From Antilocapra americana (lineage: Eukaryota > Chordata > Mammalia > Artiodactyla > Antilocapridae), in contig ML664152.1 of assembly GCA_007570785.1 (NCBI GenBank), positions 1,110,640 through 1,174,639 on the forward strand: DNA of 64,000 bases. The letters are read 5' to 3'. Numbering within the stretch: position 1 is the stretch's first letter; each line of letters starts with the position of its first letter. Position numbers and translations under genes: made by a program. The notes under the pieces are model-generated. The model made no database searches. It was given only the letters and a program-made list of their open reading frames with translations, and had not been told where the DNA came from. Below are positions 13,140 to 24,439 of this stretch, piece after piece.

Positions 13140-14445
13140 TCTAGCTCAAAGAAATTTCTATAGTATGTCTTATTCAGCAGGCCCATTAACAACAAACCTT
13201 CTCAGTTTTTGTTTACCTGCAAGTTTCTTTATTTTATCTGCATTTCTGAAGGATAGTTGTGTTAGATTATAAGAGCCTCAATTGACAGCTTTTTGCTTTC
13301 AGTACTTGAACATGTCATCTGCCTGTCTTTGATTCTGATGAGAGGTCAGCTGTTACTATGCTTGAGGTTCCCCGTGTGTGGCAGGTCACTTTTCTCCTAC
13401 TGCTCAAATCTTTCTGTCTTTGAGCTCACCTCAGCCCACTCCAGCCATGACCATGGCACTTGGACAACCTTCTCTTTCCTGGAATCTACCTATGTCATCA
13501 TCTTATAACATTCCTACCCTGTCTGGGTACATGGCCTGCAGACGGCACTGGGAACACAACCTTTGCTTGAAGATCACGTTCCTGCCCCTTGGACGTAGCC
13601 TCCTCTTCTCTCAATTTAGTTTTACAATTAAAGCATTTTCTTTTTTAAAAAAAATTGAGAGGGCTTCCCTGGTGGCTCAGTGGTAAAGAATCTGCCTGCC
13701 AGCACAGGAAACATGGGTTTGATACCTGATCCAGGAAGAGTCCCATATGCCTCGGAGCAACTGAGCCCATGAGCCGCAACTACTGAGCCTGTGTGCACAG
13801 CTACTGAGCATGTGCTCTAGAGCCCATGAACTGTAACTACTGAAGCCCATGTGCCCCAGAGCTCGTGCTCCACAACAAGGAAAGCCACGGCAATAAGAAG
13901 CCCACACACCACAACTAGAGAGCCGTCCCCACTCTCCATAACTAGAGAAAAGCCATTGCAGCAATGAAGACTCAGCATAGCCAAAAATAAATAAATCAAA
14001 TTATTTTAAAAACCGAGGTCCAAAATATCGGACTTCAATATTTTGACTGTGATGAGTCTAGGTGTACGTCTCTCTGTGTTTATCCTATCAGAGATTGTGA
14101 AGTTTCCTGGATACAAAGATTGTTGTTTTTCATTAAATCTGAGAAATTTACAGCCATTATTCTGGTGGATTTTTTTCCCCATGGTCTTTCCTTCTGGCAT
14201 CTCATTATGCACACGTAGGTGTATGAACAATGCCCCATATTCCTGGAGGCTCTGGTCATCCTTCTCTACCTTTTTTTTCTTTAAATCATGAAGTTAAATC
14301 ATCTCTTTTAATCTGTCTTCAAGTTCACTAATATTTTTTTTCTTCTGTCAGCTCAGATCTACTATTGAGTCCCTCTAGTCAATTTTTCAGTTCTGTTATT
14401 ACACTTCTCAACTCCAGATTTTCCATTTGATTCTTTTTTTTTTTT
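13140..14445 (-). mobile_element. Old L1 fragment in antisense, split by a CHR-type SINE
   Basis: Bases 13190-13440 and 14040-14440 read as consecutive antisense pieces of an ancient mammalian L1. The cues are a cluster around GAAGGATAGTTG, then TTTATCCTATCAGAGATTG, then CAAGTTCACTAAT and a closing TTCCATTTGATTC. The order is consistent with one element interrupted at 13661-13997. It is heavily diverged with no open frame. Confidence 0.6.
13661..13997 (+). mobile_element. CHR-type (cetartiodactyl tRNA-Glu) SINE, long form
   Basis: It starts GGGCTTCCCTGGTGGCTCAG, continues with a tRNA-like A/B-box region, then a GAGCCCATGA / CAACTA-rich body. It ends in an AAAATAAATAAAT tail near 13983-13997. 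The long body distinguishes it from Bov-tA. Confidence 0.88.
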
Positions 14446-14853
14446 AATCATTGACTTTCTCCCCAAGCTGCCAGGATTCTCCCTGTGGAGCAGGACCTGT
14501 GGAGGTGGGAGTTAGGGTGGGAGTGGTGGGTGCCCCTTCTGGCTGCCACCCGCCACATGGTAGGTTCTTCCATGGCACATGGTGGGGACACAGGACCTGC
14601 TGTCCTTTACCAGCTGCCTTGCTGCCTCATCCACCCAGAGCCTGAGGAGTCAGGCTTGGCTTCTCCATGCCGCACTCCTGGGTGGCTGTGCCCCGACCTT
14701 GAGAACCATGGCCTCTGCTGTCTCCCTGAGTCTCCACAGGTTTTGTGGAATGAATCCTTCTTCCAATGGCTCCTTTGCAGATTCTGGCCTATGCTCTGAC
14801 TGCCTCCTTGGGAGAGAGGTTCTGCCGACCTCCTCACATTTGACTATTAAAGT
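14446..14853. other. Intergenic, no gene recognised
   Basis: Unique GC-richer segment between repeats. ORFs on both strands overlap and lack any recognisable domain. Confidence 0.5.
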
Positions 14854-14865
14854 GAGCATATGCTT

Positions 14866-15680
14866 CAGTTTAGTTCAGTTCAGTAGCTTAGTTGTGTCTG
14901 ACTCTTCGTGACCCCATGGACTGCAGCATGTCAGGCTTCCGTGTCCATTGCCAGCCCCCTGAGCTTGCTCAAACTCATGTCCATCAAGTCAGTGGTGTAA
15001 TCCAACCATCTCATCCTCTGTCATCCCCTTCTTCTGCCTTCAATCTTACCCAACATCAGGGTCTTTTCCAGTGAGTCAGTTCTTCGCATCAGGTGCCCAA
15101 AGTATTGGACCGTAAGCGTCAGCTTCAGCATTAGTCCTTCCAATGAATATTCAGGACTGATTTCATTTAGAATTGAATAGTTTGATGTCTTTGCAGTCCA
15201 AGGGACTCTCAAGAGTCTTCTCCACACTGCAGTTCAAAAGCATCAATTCTTTGGTGTTCAACTTTCTTTATGGTCCAACTCTCATCCATACATGACTACT
15301 GGAAAAACCATAGCTTTGACTAGATGGAACTTGGTCAGCAAAGTAATGTCTCTGCTTTTTAATATTCTGTCTAGGTTGGTCAGAGCTTTTCTTCCAAGGA
15401 GCAAGCTACCCATGGACAATACAGTCCATGGAATTTCCAGGCCAGAATACTGGAGTGGGAAGCCTTTCCCTTCTCCAGGGAGTCTTCCCAACCCAGGGAT
15501 CAAACCCAGGTCTCCCGCATTGCAGGTGGATTCTTTACCAGCTGAACCAGAATGGAAGCCTAAGAATACTGGAGTGGGTAGCCTATCACTTCTCCAGCAG
15601 ATCTTCCTGCCCCAGGAATTGAATTGAGGTCTTCTGCATTGCAGGCAGATTCTTTACCAACTGAGCTATCAGGGAATCCT
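14866..15680 (-). mobile_element. Composite BovB 3' end plus Bov-A dimer, inserted as one unit
   Basis: Bases 14866-15415 are the reverse of the BovB 3' end. The minus strand encodes remnants such as RDITLLTKFHLVKAMVFPVVMYG and LMLKLTLTVQYFGHLMRR. Bases 15416-15680 are two Bov-A monomers in the same orientation. Near-identical 12-mers at 14854-14865 (GAGCATATGCTT) and 15681-15692 (GAACATATGCTT) flank the whole composite, supporting a single retrotransposition. In sense orientation the Bov-A dimer is 5' and the BovB tail is 3'. Confidence 0.82.
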
Positions 15681-15692
15681 GAACATATGCTT

Positions 15693-18282
15693 AGACAATA
15701 GGAAATAAACAATAAATCTCACTTATGTGAAAACATGTGATGCAAAACAGCTAACCCTGGACCCACCCCACCCCCAGTGTGGAACTTGGGATCCCGCACC
15801 TGACAGCCGTTCCCACTCTAGCCCCGCTGACTGTGAGACTAGGAAACTCTCCTTGTAATTCCTTCCCCGCCAAGTCCTGCTTTCCTTGGGGGTCTTTGTA
15901 TCAGAAGGTGGGTCTCTCAACACCCTCCTCCTCCCTGGTGGACCTGAGGCCAGGCTGATTGTCTGTACAGCTTGAGGTGTGATTGGTGCTGGGACTTGAG
16001 TTGCATGCAGGAAGCACCCCCTTTCTGGGCTCCACCATGCACCAGGGCAGGTCTCTTGGGCTGGAGCGTCTGTCTTTCTCACTATGTGTGCTGCCCCTGT
16101 TCCCATCCCTCGTCACCCAGGAGAACAAGGGGTCTCCAGGTCCTCAGTTAATTGGCTGTGTGGCTTAGAACTTATGAAACTAGCCCTCAGCCTCTGTGGG
16201 AGAAAAAGCTGCTGGAAGCCGGCTCTGGGACCTATCTAGCAGCTGAGACTGCCCACTCTGATTTGCCTTCAGTCCACTTCTCACTGGGTTATTTGTAAAG
16301 CAATGTTTTCTCCACATGCCCTTCAGCCCTTGTTTGTCTGAAGATCAGAAGCACACCCAGGAGACAGGGCTGGGGAGCCACCCTTCCTGGGGTCAGCACC
16401 CACACTCCTCTGTGAGCTGCACAGCTGAAAGGGGGTCGGGGGGTTGCCAGATTTTCAGACAAAGTCAGGCCCGGGCTTAGTGCTGGCTGGATCTTGCTTT
16501 GAATAGATAGAATAGATCTTGCTTAGGGCATAAAGCCGGCTTCCAGAGCCGAGAAGGCTTGTGGAAAAGGAGCACAAATGATTCAGGGATTAAACAGCTT
16601 GCAGAATTCTCTGTTCGTGATCTCGGTGAGTTAACCAGAAACATAGGGGAGTCGCATACATGGTCAGGAGCAAACAGCATCTCCCTGGACACCGGCGACC
16701 TAACTGAAAGCCAGAAGCATGCTGGATGCTGGAGGGGCCTCGTGCGTGCTGGCCCTGTCCCATGTCATGAGCGGGCTCCTCTTGGGGGAGCCCACCCTGG
16801 GCTGACCCTGAGGAGAGAACATTCCACCCACATGAGGAGCAAGCTTGTCCTCCTCAGCGGGGGTTGGGGGGTAGCAGGAAACCACGTCCACCTACCTAGC
16901 TTCTCTCCCACGAGAAGGGTTGGGGGGGTCCTTGCCCTGCTTGTTCACTGGCACTATGGGGTCCTTGTCTTCTGGCAGCAGACAGAGTGCAGAAGTCTCG
17001 GTGATGGGACATGGCTTGACCCTACATGGGGCCACTGGCTCAGCCCGAGCCCAGGGTGGGAGCAGCAGATGCCATCAGGCTGGTGCCCACCCACCTGGTA
17101 TCAGAGCCCACCTGGGCCTGGTGCTCCTGCTGGGCAGGCTGGGTGGCCTGCTCAGTAAAGTGGGTGGTGGGCTCTTATTTTTGGGTTGGTCTGGCCTCAC
17201 TATGTGGTTCATCTGTGTCTGAAGGAGGGTCGACTTGCTCTGAGCCAGGATAGGTGGACGTAGGGTCTGTTCTGAGGGCTCAGCCAGCGGGTTCCAGCAC
17301 GCCTGTGGCTGACGGTACAGAGGCCCCCAGTGTCCACCCCCTTGTGTAGCAGGGGAGCCCCACGTGTGATAAAGACCAGACCCCAAGGTTACAGGGAAGC
17401 AGGAAGTAGCTGGAGGTGGGCTGACCGCCATGGCTGATCCTGGAGGCAGCAAGACCACAGCATTGGCCTGACTCAGCGGGTTTGCTGAGAATCCCATCTT
17501 AGGCCCCCACTGCCCCAGATTTCCCCTCAGAGCCCCCAGGCTGGGGCTCCTCCTCAGCGGCTGGGGGTTCGGCAGGCCTGGGCACCCGGCCCGTCCAGAT
17601 GGGGGTGGGGCCACGTCCCCGTGCTTCTGCCCAGCCAGCTGGCCTCCCAGCCACGGCACCAGGCCCGCCCACCACTGCTGTGTGGGAAGAACTGGCCTTG
17701 TCGGCCCCTCTGCCTCCTCTGCCCCTCCCTCCCTGGAGCCCTGGCCAAACTACCCAACCAGTCGTTTCCAGACCAAACTTGGGCTGGATCCCAGTGCTTC
17801 TTCAGAGGCCCTGCTGGGTGGGGGACTGGTTGAGACTCAAAGGGTCCTCCAGGGACAAAGCCCATTGATGGCAATGCCCAGGGGACACTGCGGCCTGTGG
17901 GGAGACTCCATGTGGACATGGGTCCGGCATCACTTCATGTCAGGTGAGTTACTGAGAGGCCCACACACCTCCGGCCCTGGTCTCGAGGAGGGTATGGAGC
18001 CTTTAGAACAGATGCGGCCCCTAGGTGGTACCATTGTGAGTCTTCACATAAAAGTCCAGTCTCTAGGAAGAGACTGCGTGGCCTCAGCCCAGGGTGCACG
18101 TGTGCTCTGCCCGTTGAAAACATGTGTTCTGCTCAGTGAACACACATGTCCTGACACTCAGGCCCACCTGCTGCCACACCTGACCTGAGCCTCCTCAGGC
18201 CAGGACAGCAGCGTGGGCCTCACATTGCAGCATGGGCTCCCCCTGCCATCGACTGTCCCCTAGGGAAAAACAACCAAATCAC
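15693..18282. other. Intergenic, no gene recognised
   Basis: GC-rich unique sequence. Many overlapping ORFs without domain content were examined and not accepted. There is no recent repeat apart from short simple tracts. Confidence 0.5.
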
Positions 18283-18470
18283 TGTAACAGTAATAAAAAG
18301 AGAGTTTTATTTGAGTCAAACTGAGAACGATAGCCTGGATGACAGCCTCTCAGATAACTCTGAGGAATGGCTCCAAGGAACATGGGTTTTAGCAGTTTTA
18401 TGTTTTTCAGAACAAAGAGCATTAATAGGTCAGGGTTACATTCCTTCAAGCTTTCAAAAAAAAAAAAAAA
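18283..18470 (+). repeat. Unassigned interspersed repeat ending in an A14 tract
   Basis: The segment begins with AATAAAAAGAGAGTTTTATT and ends in a 14-base A run at about 18456-18469. The wording resembles a dispersed ruminant repeat, possibly LTR-related, but I cannot name the family. It could also be unique sequence with a chance A-run. Confidence 0.35.
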
Positions 18471-18496
18471 GACTAGCAAGTACCTAGCAAGTCAGC

Positions 18497-19004
18497 TTGC
18501 ATCTTGGAATAAAAGCTATGACAAACCTAGACAGCATATTAAAAAGCAGAGACAATACAGTCAAAACTACGGTTTTTTCAGTAGTTATGTACGGATGTGA
18601 GAGGTAGACCATAAAGAATGCTGAAGAATTGATGCTTTTGAACTGTGGTGTTGGAGAAGAGTCTTGAGAGTCCCTTGGACTGGAAGGAGATCAAACCAGT
18701 CAATCCTAAAGGAAATCAACCTTGAATATTCATTGGAAGGACTGATGTTGAAACTGAAGCTCCAATAGTTGGGCCCCCGATACAAAGAGCCAACTCGTTG
18801 GAAAAGACCCTGATGCTGGGAAAGATTGAAGGCCGGAGGAGAAGGGGGTGATAGAGGATGAGATGGTTGGATGGCATCACCGATTTAATGGACATGAGTT
18901 TGAGCAAGCTCTGGGAGATTATGAAAGACAGGGAAGCCTGGCACACAGCAGTCCATGGGGTTGCAAAGAGCTGGACATGACCTAGTGACTGAACAACAAC
19001 AACA
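18497..19004 (+). mobile_element. BovB LINE, 5'-truncated 3' end
   Basis: This is plus-oriented BovB 3' end with the usual series: AGACAGCATATTA, GATGCTTTTGAACTGTGG, CTTGAATATTCATTGG, GATGCTGGGAAAGATTGA, GGATGAGATGGTTGGATGG and a CAACAACAA tail. Flanking 11-mers AGCAAGTCAGC (18486-18496) and AGCGAGTCAGC (19005-19015) differ at one base and look like a target-site duplication. The frame is broken by stops. Confidence 0.88.
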
Positions 19005-19407
19005 AGCGAGTCAGCACAGCCTTGGCACCTGGACGGAGTCTGATCATCAAAGGACCGGCACTGGCATTCCAGGAAAGGAGGCATTTAATCTTTATTTTTA
19101 ACATGAATACTCTTTACTTCTGGACCATGCACCCTTTTCCATTAATAATTAAAGTAGATGTACAGTATAAATTTGACAGGCCACAAATAGGCTGTTTCAC
19201 TAGCATAAGATTCAAATTAACTCCTGTATGAGCCAGAAGACCTTCCCCACTCCTCAGTGTGAACTTTCCTTGCACTAGTGGCCTCAGGCCAAGGTTGAAG
19301 GCCCAGAGCTTGGGAAGCATCACCCAAATCCACCCAAAGGCCTGTCCTCAGGGCATCCATTGGTCTGCAGCAGGGGGTTGTGGGAACAGACAGGCATAGG
19401 CCTGGGA

Positions 19408-19500
19408 CTGGTGGGGGCCAGGTGGGATCAGATGAAGCCAGGTGGGGACAGGTGGGGCCAAGTGGGGCCAGGTGAGGTCAGGTGAGACCCAGTGGGGCCA
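19408..19500. repeat. Minisatellite, about 10-bp unit (AGGTGGGGCC-like), about 9 copies
   Basis: Degenerate tandem copies of a decamer related to AGGTGGGGCC, with substitutions in most copies. Confidence 0.75.
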
Positions 19501-21389
19501 ACAGGCTAACACTCAGACACGAAGGCGGGGAGGTTCTCCTTCCCAGGCAGGGAACTAAGCTGACTTTCTTCCCAGGTGGCTGCCTCTCTCGCTCAGGCAC
19601 CCCTGGGAGTGAATATAATTCTCATGGGGCTGGGGGTCTCCAGAACTGCTTTCAGGCACCAGCCGTGATGGGAGAGCATGCTAACCCGGATGCTCAGATG
19701 TGCCAGGTTGGGTGGGGCTGGGGCCCTGGGTTGAGGCTGAGTTTCAGGTGCCCCAGCTGTCCCTGTGGATCCTTCCCAGGGTGTGGACGCCCTCCCTGCT
19801 GACTTCCCTCAGCCTGTTCACCTCTCGATAGAGAAAGCATTCCTCAGGGTGTATGGGTGACATCTTTCTGTAGGAAGCACAGCTGCAGGTATGGGCGGAG
19901 GTTGGCCCGGACATGACAACAGATGCAACAGTAGGAGCAGGTGACAGTAGCCGGGTCCCATCAGGGAGACTGGGAGCCGCCCACAGGTCAGGGAACCTCC
20001 TACTGGTCAGGGAGCTGCCCCCCACCCCGGTCAGAGAGCCCCCAGTGAGATGCAGATCCGGAAGGGTGCTGAAACACAGAAAACAAAAGTGGCAGGTGCA
20101 GAGGAAACACAGAAGTAACAGAAGATTCAGGTCTCTCCTCAGTTGGGGCAGATGGCGTGAAAACCAGCAACGTTCCGAACCCTGTCCCAATGGGTCCCTC
20201 TGATGTCGTTACCAAGGGCAACAGAACATCGTGCTCTTACCTTAGTGGATCCACCAGGCCGCTGTGACTGACGGCTTCATCTGAGAATGTCTCACCCTGG
20301 CAAAAAGGGTACATTTTCCCCTTCAGCTGTTTAAGGAGACTAAGAAAACCTCAGTAAACTGAGAGATCACATTCTCTAGTTGAAGTGCAAAATTTTTTTT
20401 AAGCATGAATAATGGAAATAAGAAAAAAAAAGTCCTACCAGGAAAAACCCCCCAAACTCTCCAATAGCCATTGGTTCTAAAATGAAAGAAAGCCTCAAAG
20501 ATAAGTTGTTTAGAAAATAATATATAAGTAAAAACACTAGAACCTATGGGATATGGTTAAAATATAAAATAAGGTTAAAAATAAAATATAAATTAAAAAA
20601 GCATATTTAAAAATATCTATATTTATGTGATAATATCTATATTTAGGTGAAAACAAATGGACATACAATTGGTTTTTAATGTGATATGCAAGAAAACAAA
20701 ATTTAAACAGAAGAAAACCAGAAGAAAAGAATTATTGAAAGTAAACATGGAGTAATTGAAATAGAAAAGTAATAGAATAATAAACCCACAAGCAGATCAT
20801 TGAGGGGAAAAAACCCGATGAAATAGATAAAAACATTAGATAATTCCATCAAGAATAATAGAAAGAGAAGCAAACAGAATTTTAAGAGAACAGGAAATAA
20901 GCAGAGCAGCAGAGGAAATGAAAGGATCCTCTCAAGCCAAGACAAATAAAGGGTGAAGCAGATAATCCTGCAGGAAACACCGGCTGCCAAAGCTGGCCCG
21001 AGGGCAGGTCCCGGGGGCTCTCCACAGCCTGCCCCTCCCTACTCAGGGCTTCCCCTCGGGGGGCCACAGTCCCACGTCTTCAGCCTGTGGGGGCACCAGC
21101 ATCTCTGCAAGATCGGCTGTGACAGCACAGGGACCAGGACACGCGGCTCAGTGAGCCGCAAGGGACGCTGTTTGGGCCTCTGCGGCCATGGAAAGGAGCT
21201 GGGAGGACAGGACGCGCGAGCCCGTTTCCACCTGGGTGGTAGTCCTGCTCGGAGGGTTGGAGGGCCACACAGTGGGAAGACTGTCTTTCATTGTCTCTTT
21301 TGTTTTACCTGAACACTTAAAACCCTAAGTATTTGTGTTACTTTATCAAGAAAAGACAGTGTGACATCAGTTGACAAGTGCTCACTGTG
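19501..21389. other. Intergenic, no gene; AT-rich block at 20390-20940
   Basis: The first part is GC-rich and unique. Bases about 20390-20940 are strongly A-rich with no open frame or diagnostic LINE block. They could be very old repeat. Confidence 0.45.
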
Positions 21390-21764
21390 GGTCACGGATG
21401 ACTAGTGCGTGTTCCACACAGTGAAAGACTGTTGGGCCTCAGGAAGGTGGGACGCTGACGTGCTACCCCATGGGTGAAACTTGAGGACACTGCGCTCAGT
21501 GACAAAAGCCAAATGTAAAAGGACAAACACTGGACAGTTCCCTTACCTGAGGTCCCTGGAGGAGCCAGATCCATAGAGACAGAAGGTGGGGCCGGGGGCC
21601 AGGGGCTGGGAAGAGGCCAGGGAGTCAGTGTTTCGGGGGCAGAGCTTCAGTTCGGGAGATGAAAAGGCTCTGGAGGTGGTCCACAGCTGGGTGAACGTGC
21701 TTCACGCAGCTGAGCTGAGCTGAGCTCTTAAACATGGCCAGTATGGCAAGTTTTATGCTATACG
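21390..21764 (+). mobile_element. Old L1 3'-end fragment
   Basis: The wording matches the ancient mammalian L1 ORF2 end and 3' UTR. Cues are GTGAAACTTGAGGACACTG, then GACAAACACTGGACAGTTCC, GCCAGGGGCTGGGAAGAGG and GGAGATGAAAAGGCTCTGG. L1-like sequence resumes for about 20 bases after the SINE at 21765-21984. No coding capacity remains. Confidence 0.65.
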
Positions 21765-21984
21765 TGAAAGTGAAAGTGCTAGTCACTCAGTAGTATCCAA
21801 CTCTTTGTGACTCCAGGGACTGTAGCCCGCAGCCCGCCAGGCTCCTCTGTCCATGAGAATCTCCAGGCAAGAATACTGGAGTGGGTTGCCATTCTTGTCT
21901 CCAGGGATCTCCCAACACAGGGATCAAACTGGGTCTCCTGCATTGTAGGTAGATTCTTTACCATCTGAGTCACCAGGGAAGCCC
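21765..21984 (-). mobile_element. Bov-tA SINE
   Basis: Reverse-oriented Bov-tA with CAAGAATACTGGAGTGGGTT and a tRNA-derived head ending CACCAGGGAAGCCC at 21971-21984. It is inserted in the old L1 3' end. Confidence 0.92.
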
Positions 21985-22007
21985 TACATTTTGCCATTTT
22001 TAGGGCA

Positions 22008-22785
22008 TGTAAAAATTTTTTATGCAGATGACACCACCCTTATGGCAGAAAACAAAGAACTAAAGAGCCTCTTGATGAAAGTGAAAGAGGAGTGTGAAAA
22101 AGTTGACTTAAAATTCAACATCCAGAGAACTAAAATCATGGCATCCGGTTCCATCACTAATAGATGGGGAAACAATGGAAACAGTGAGAGACTTTATTTT
22201 TGGGGGATCCAAAGTCATTGCAGATGGTGACTGCAGTTGTAAAATTAAAAGACACTTGCTTCTTGGAAGAAAAGCTATCACCAACCTACACAGCATATTA
22301 GAAAACAGAGACATTACTTTGCCAACAAAGGTGTGTCTAGTCAAAGCTACGGTTTTTCAGGTAGTTATGTATGGGTGTGAAATTTGGATTTTAAAGAAAG
22401 ATAAACACCAAAGAATTGATGCTTTTGAACTGTGCTGTTGGAGAAGACACCACAGTTGTCCCTTGAACTGCAAGGAGATCCAACCAGTCCATCCTAAAGG
22501 AGCTCAGTCCTAAATATTCATTGGAAGAATTGATGCTGAAGCTGAAACTTTGGGCACCTGTTGCAAAGAGCTGACTCATTGGAAGAGACCATGATTCTGG
22601 GAAAGATTAAAGGCAGGAGGAGAAGGGGACCACAGAGGATGAGATGGTTGCATGGCATCACTGACTCAATGGACACGAGTTTGAGTAAGCTCTGGGAGTT
22701 GGTAATGGACAGGGAAGCCTGGTGTACTACAGTCCCTGGGGTCGCAAAGAGTCGGACACGACTGAACGACTAAACTGAACTGCAA
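22008..22785 (+). mobile_element. BovB LINE fragment including the reverse-transcriptase YADD motif
   Basis: The translated start reads FYADDTTLMAENKELKSLLM. YADD is the catalytic motif of the RTE-clade reverse transcriptase. The rest of the BovB C-terminal region and 3' tail follow. An ORF persists from 21991 to 22230 and another from 22175 to 22513 in a shifted frame, so the copy is frameshifted as well as 5'-truncated. The last bases (CTGAACGACTAAACTGAACTG) form the BovB tail. Confidence 0.9.
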
Positions 22786-24157
22786 AACTTTTTACATGAA
22801 AAATAAACTAGGTCCGGTGCAACCTGGACTCTCCCAGGAGCCTTGCTGGGTGCCCCCTGGTGGTCAGGGCACTGTGGCCCAGCAACCTCCCCTGGCGTGG
22901 TTGGATGCCCACACCCAGGGGGACATTCATAGTAGCGGTACACAGGTCCCCGCTTGACAATCTGCTCTCTGCAGGACAAGCCTGAAGGGGGCATTTCTCT
23001 GGTTCTATGATGCAAATGCCGTGTGGCAGAATGTCAAACTAATCATGTGAGCTCTAGGGGTGTGGGACTGGGGGAGGGTCACTGAGCTGAACCAACTGCC
23101 CTGCTGCCCACTCACTCCAGAAGTAGCTCCCCGCCCAGCTTGCTCCCCTCCCCTGTCCTTGAGCTACCATCCCTGCTGCATCAGGGACCAAAACACACAA
23201 AACATTTTGAATGTGAATTCTTTTTGTCATCTTTGGCTTCAATGTCTGCATTTTAACCGTATGGAACAATGAGGTTGTGAAAGGAAAAGCGAAGTGGAGT
23301 CAGTGATGCTCCAAGAGTCTCTCCAACGGAGCCAGAGGCCTCTGAGGATGGGACTTATGTAGTCCCAGCCTGGATGGAGTCTGAGTCCATGACTCAGTGA
23401 AGTCACCCAGAACATCTCCAGAACCTGGTGATGGCCTCTCTACTTACTGGGCCCTGGCCCTAAAATGACTCATGGTCCCTTTAGGAGAAACATACCCCAG
23501 CTCCTGTAAGGGTCAGTCAGTTTTCTCCAGACAGCTTTGAACAGAAAGGCCTCATGGCTTTTTGTCTTCAGCGGTCCCTGACTCTCTTCCCTGAACACCC
23601 TCCCCAGGTTACCTGAATCTGGGTCTCCTAGATTGCATTTTTTAAGACCCCAAGTAAACTCCTTTCTTTTGTGCTGCCACTTGATTATTTTGGTTGATAA
23701 GATCTGGAACATGGGATATTCCACAAGATACTTGTCTTGGAGTCAAGGTTACAGAATTCCACACAAACCACCAAAAATAATGAATTCTGCATGAACCACT
23801 ACCCCAGCCTGACACCAACCCCAGAACTGCAGCCTTGTTGCGGAGACTCAAACAGAAGAACAAAAGCTTTGGAAGCTGAGCTGACACTAGATTCACCACA
23901 CAGCAGGGGGACCGGACTCCATCAGGTCATGGGGCAGAGTGCATCCATCCCAGCTGGACAAGTGCAAGCCCCTGGTGGTTGCTGGCCCCACTTGAGAGAC
24001 TCTTGGAGCATTGCTGATTACTTCTTTCTTCCATCAAAATCAAACACGTGAGATGAATGGAATGAAATGAATGGAAAGACAGCAGTTCTTAGCAGAGAAA
24101 GAAAAATTATAAAAAGAACCTAATAGAAATTCTAAAGTATGAAAATACAATGTCTGA
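22786..24157. other. Intergenic, no gene recognised
   Basis: Unique sequence without a coding or RNA-gene signal. Confidence 0.5.
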
Positions 24158-24306
24158 AAAAGATTTGTATCTGGAATATATAAAGAACTCTTCACACTCA
24201 ACAATAAGAAAACAAACAGCCCAATGAAAAATGATCATCAAAGAAGATGTATGGATGACAAATGAGCACAGGAAAAGACCCTCATCAGTAGTCAGTTTGC
24301 AAATTA
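24158..24306 (+). mobile_element. Short L1 ORF2 fragment
   Basis: GATTTGTATCTGGAATATAT and the following AAAGAACTCTTCACACTCAA are typical of the L1 ORF2 C-terminal region on the plus strand. The fragment is diverged and has no flanking A-tail. Confidence 0.6.
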
Positions 24307-24439
24307 AACCTTAAGCTATGCTAGGAATCTTCTAGAATGCTGCACACAAAGCCTGCAGCTGCTGACCTGGGTGCTGGGTCACCCCTGCAGTGTTGCAAGA
24401 GCCCACACAGCCACTCCAGACATCCGCCCATTATTTCTT

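Noticed and set aside
13661..13700. tRNA gene-like A and B boxes
   Set aside because: They belong to a tRNA-derived SINE head; the rest of the element and tail are present and the cloverleaf is not intact.
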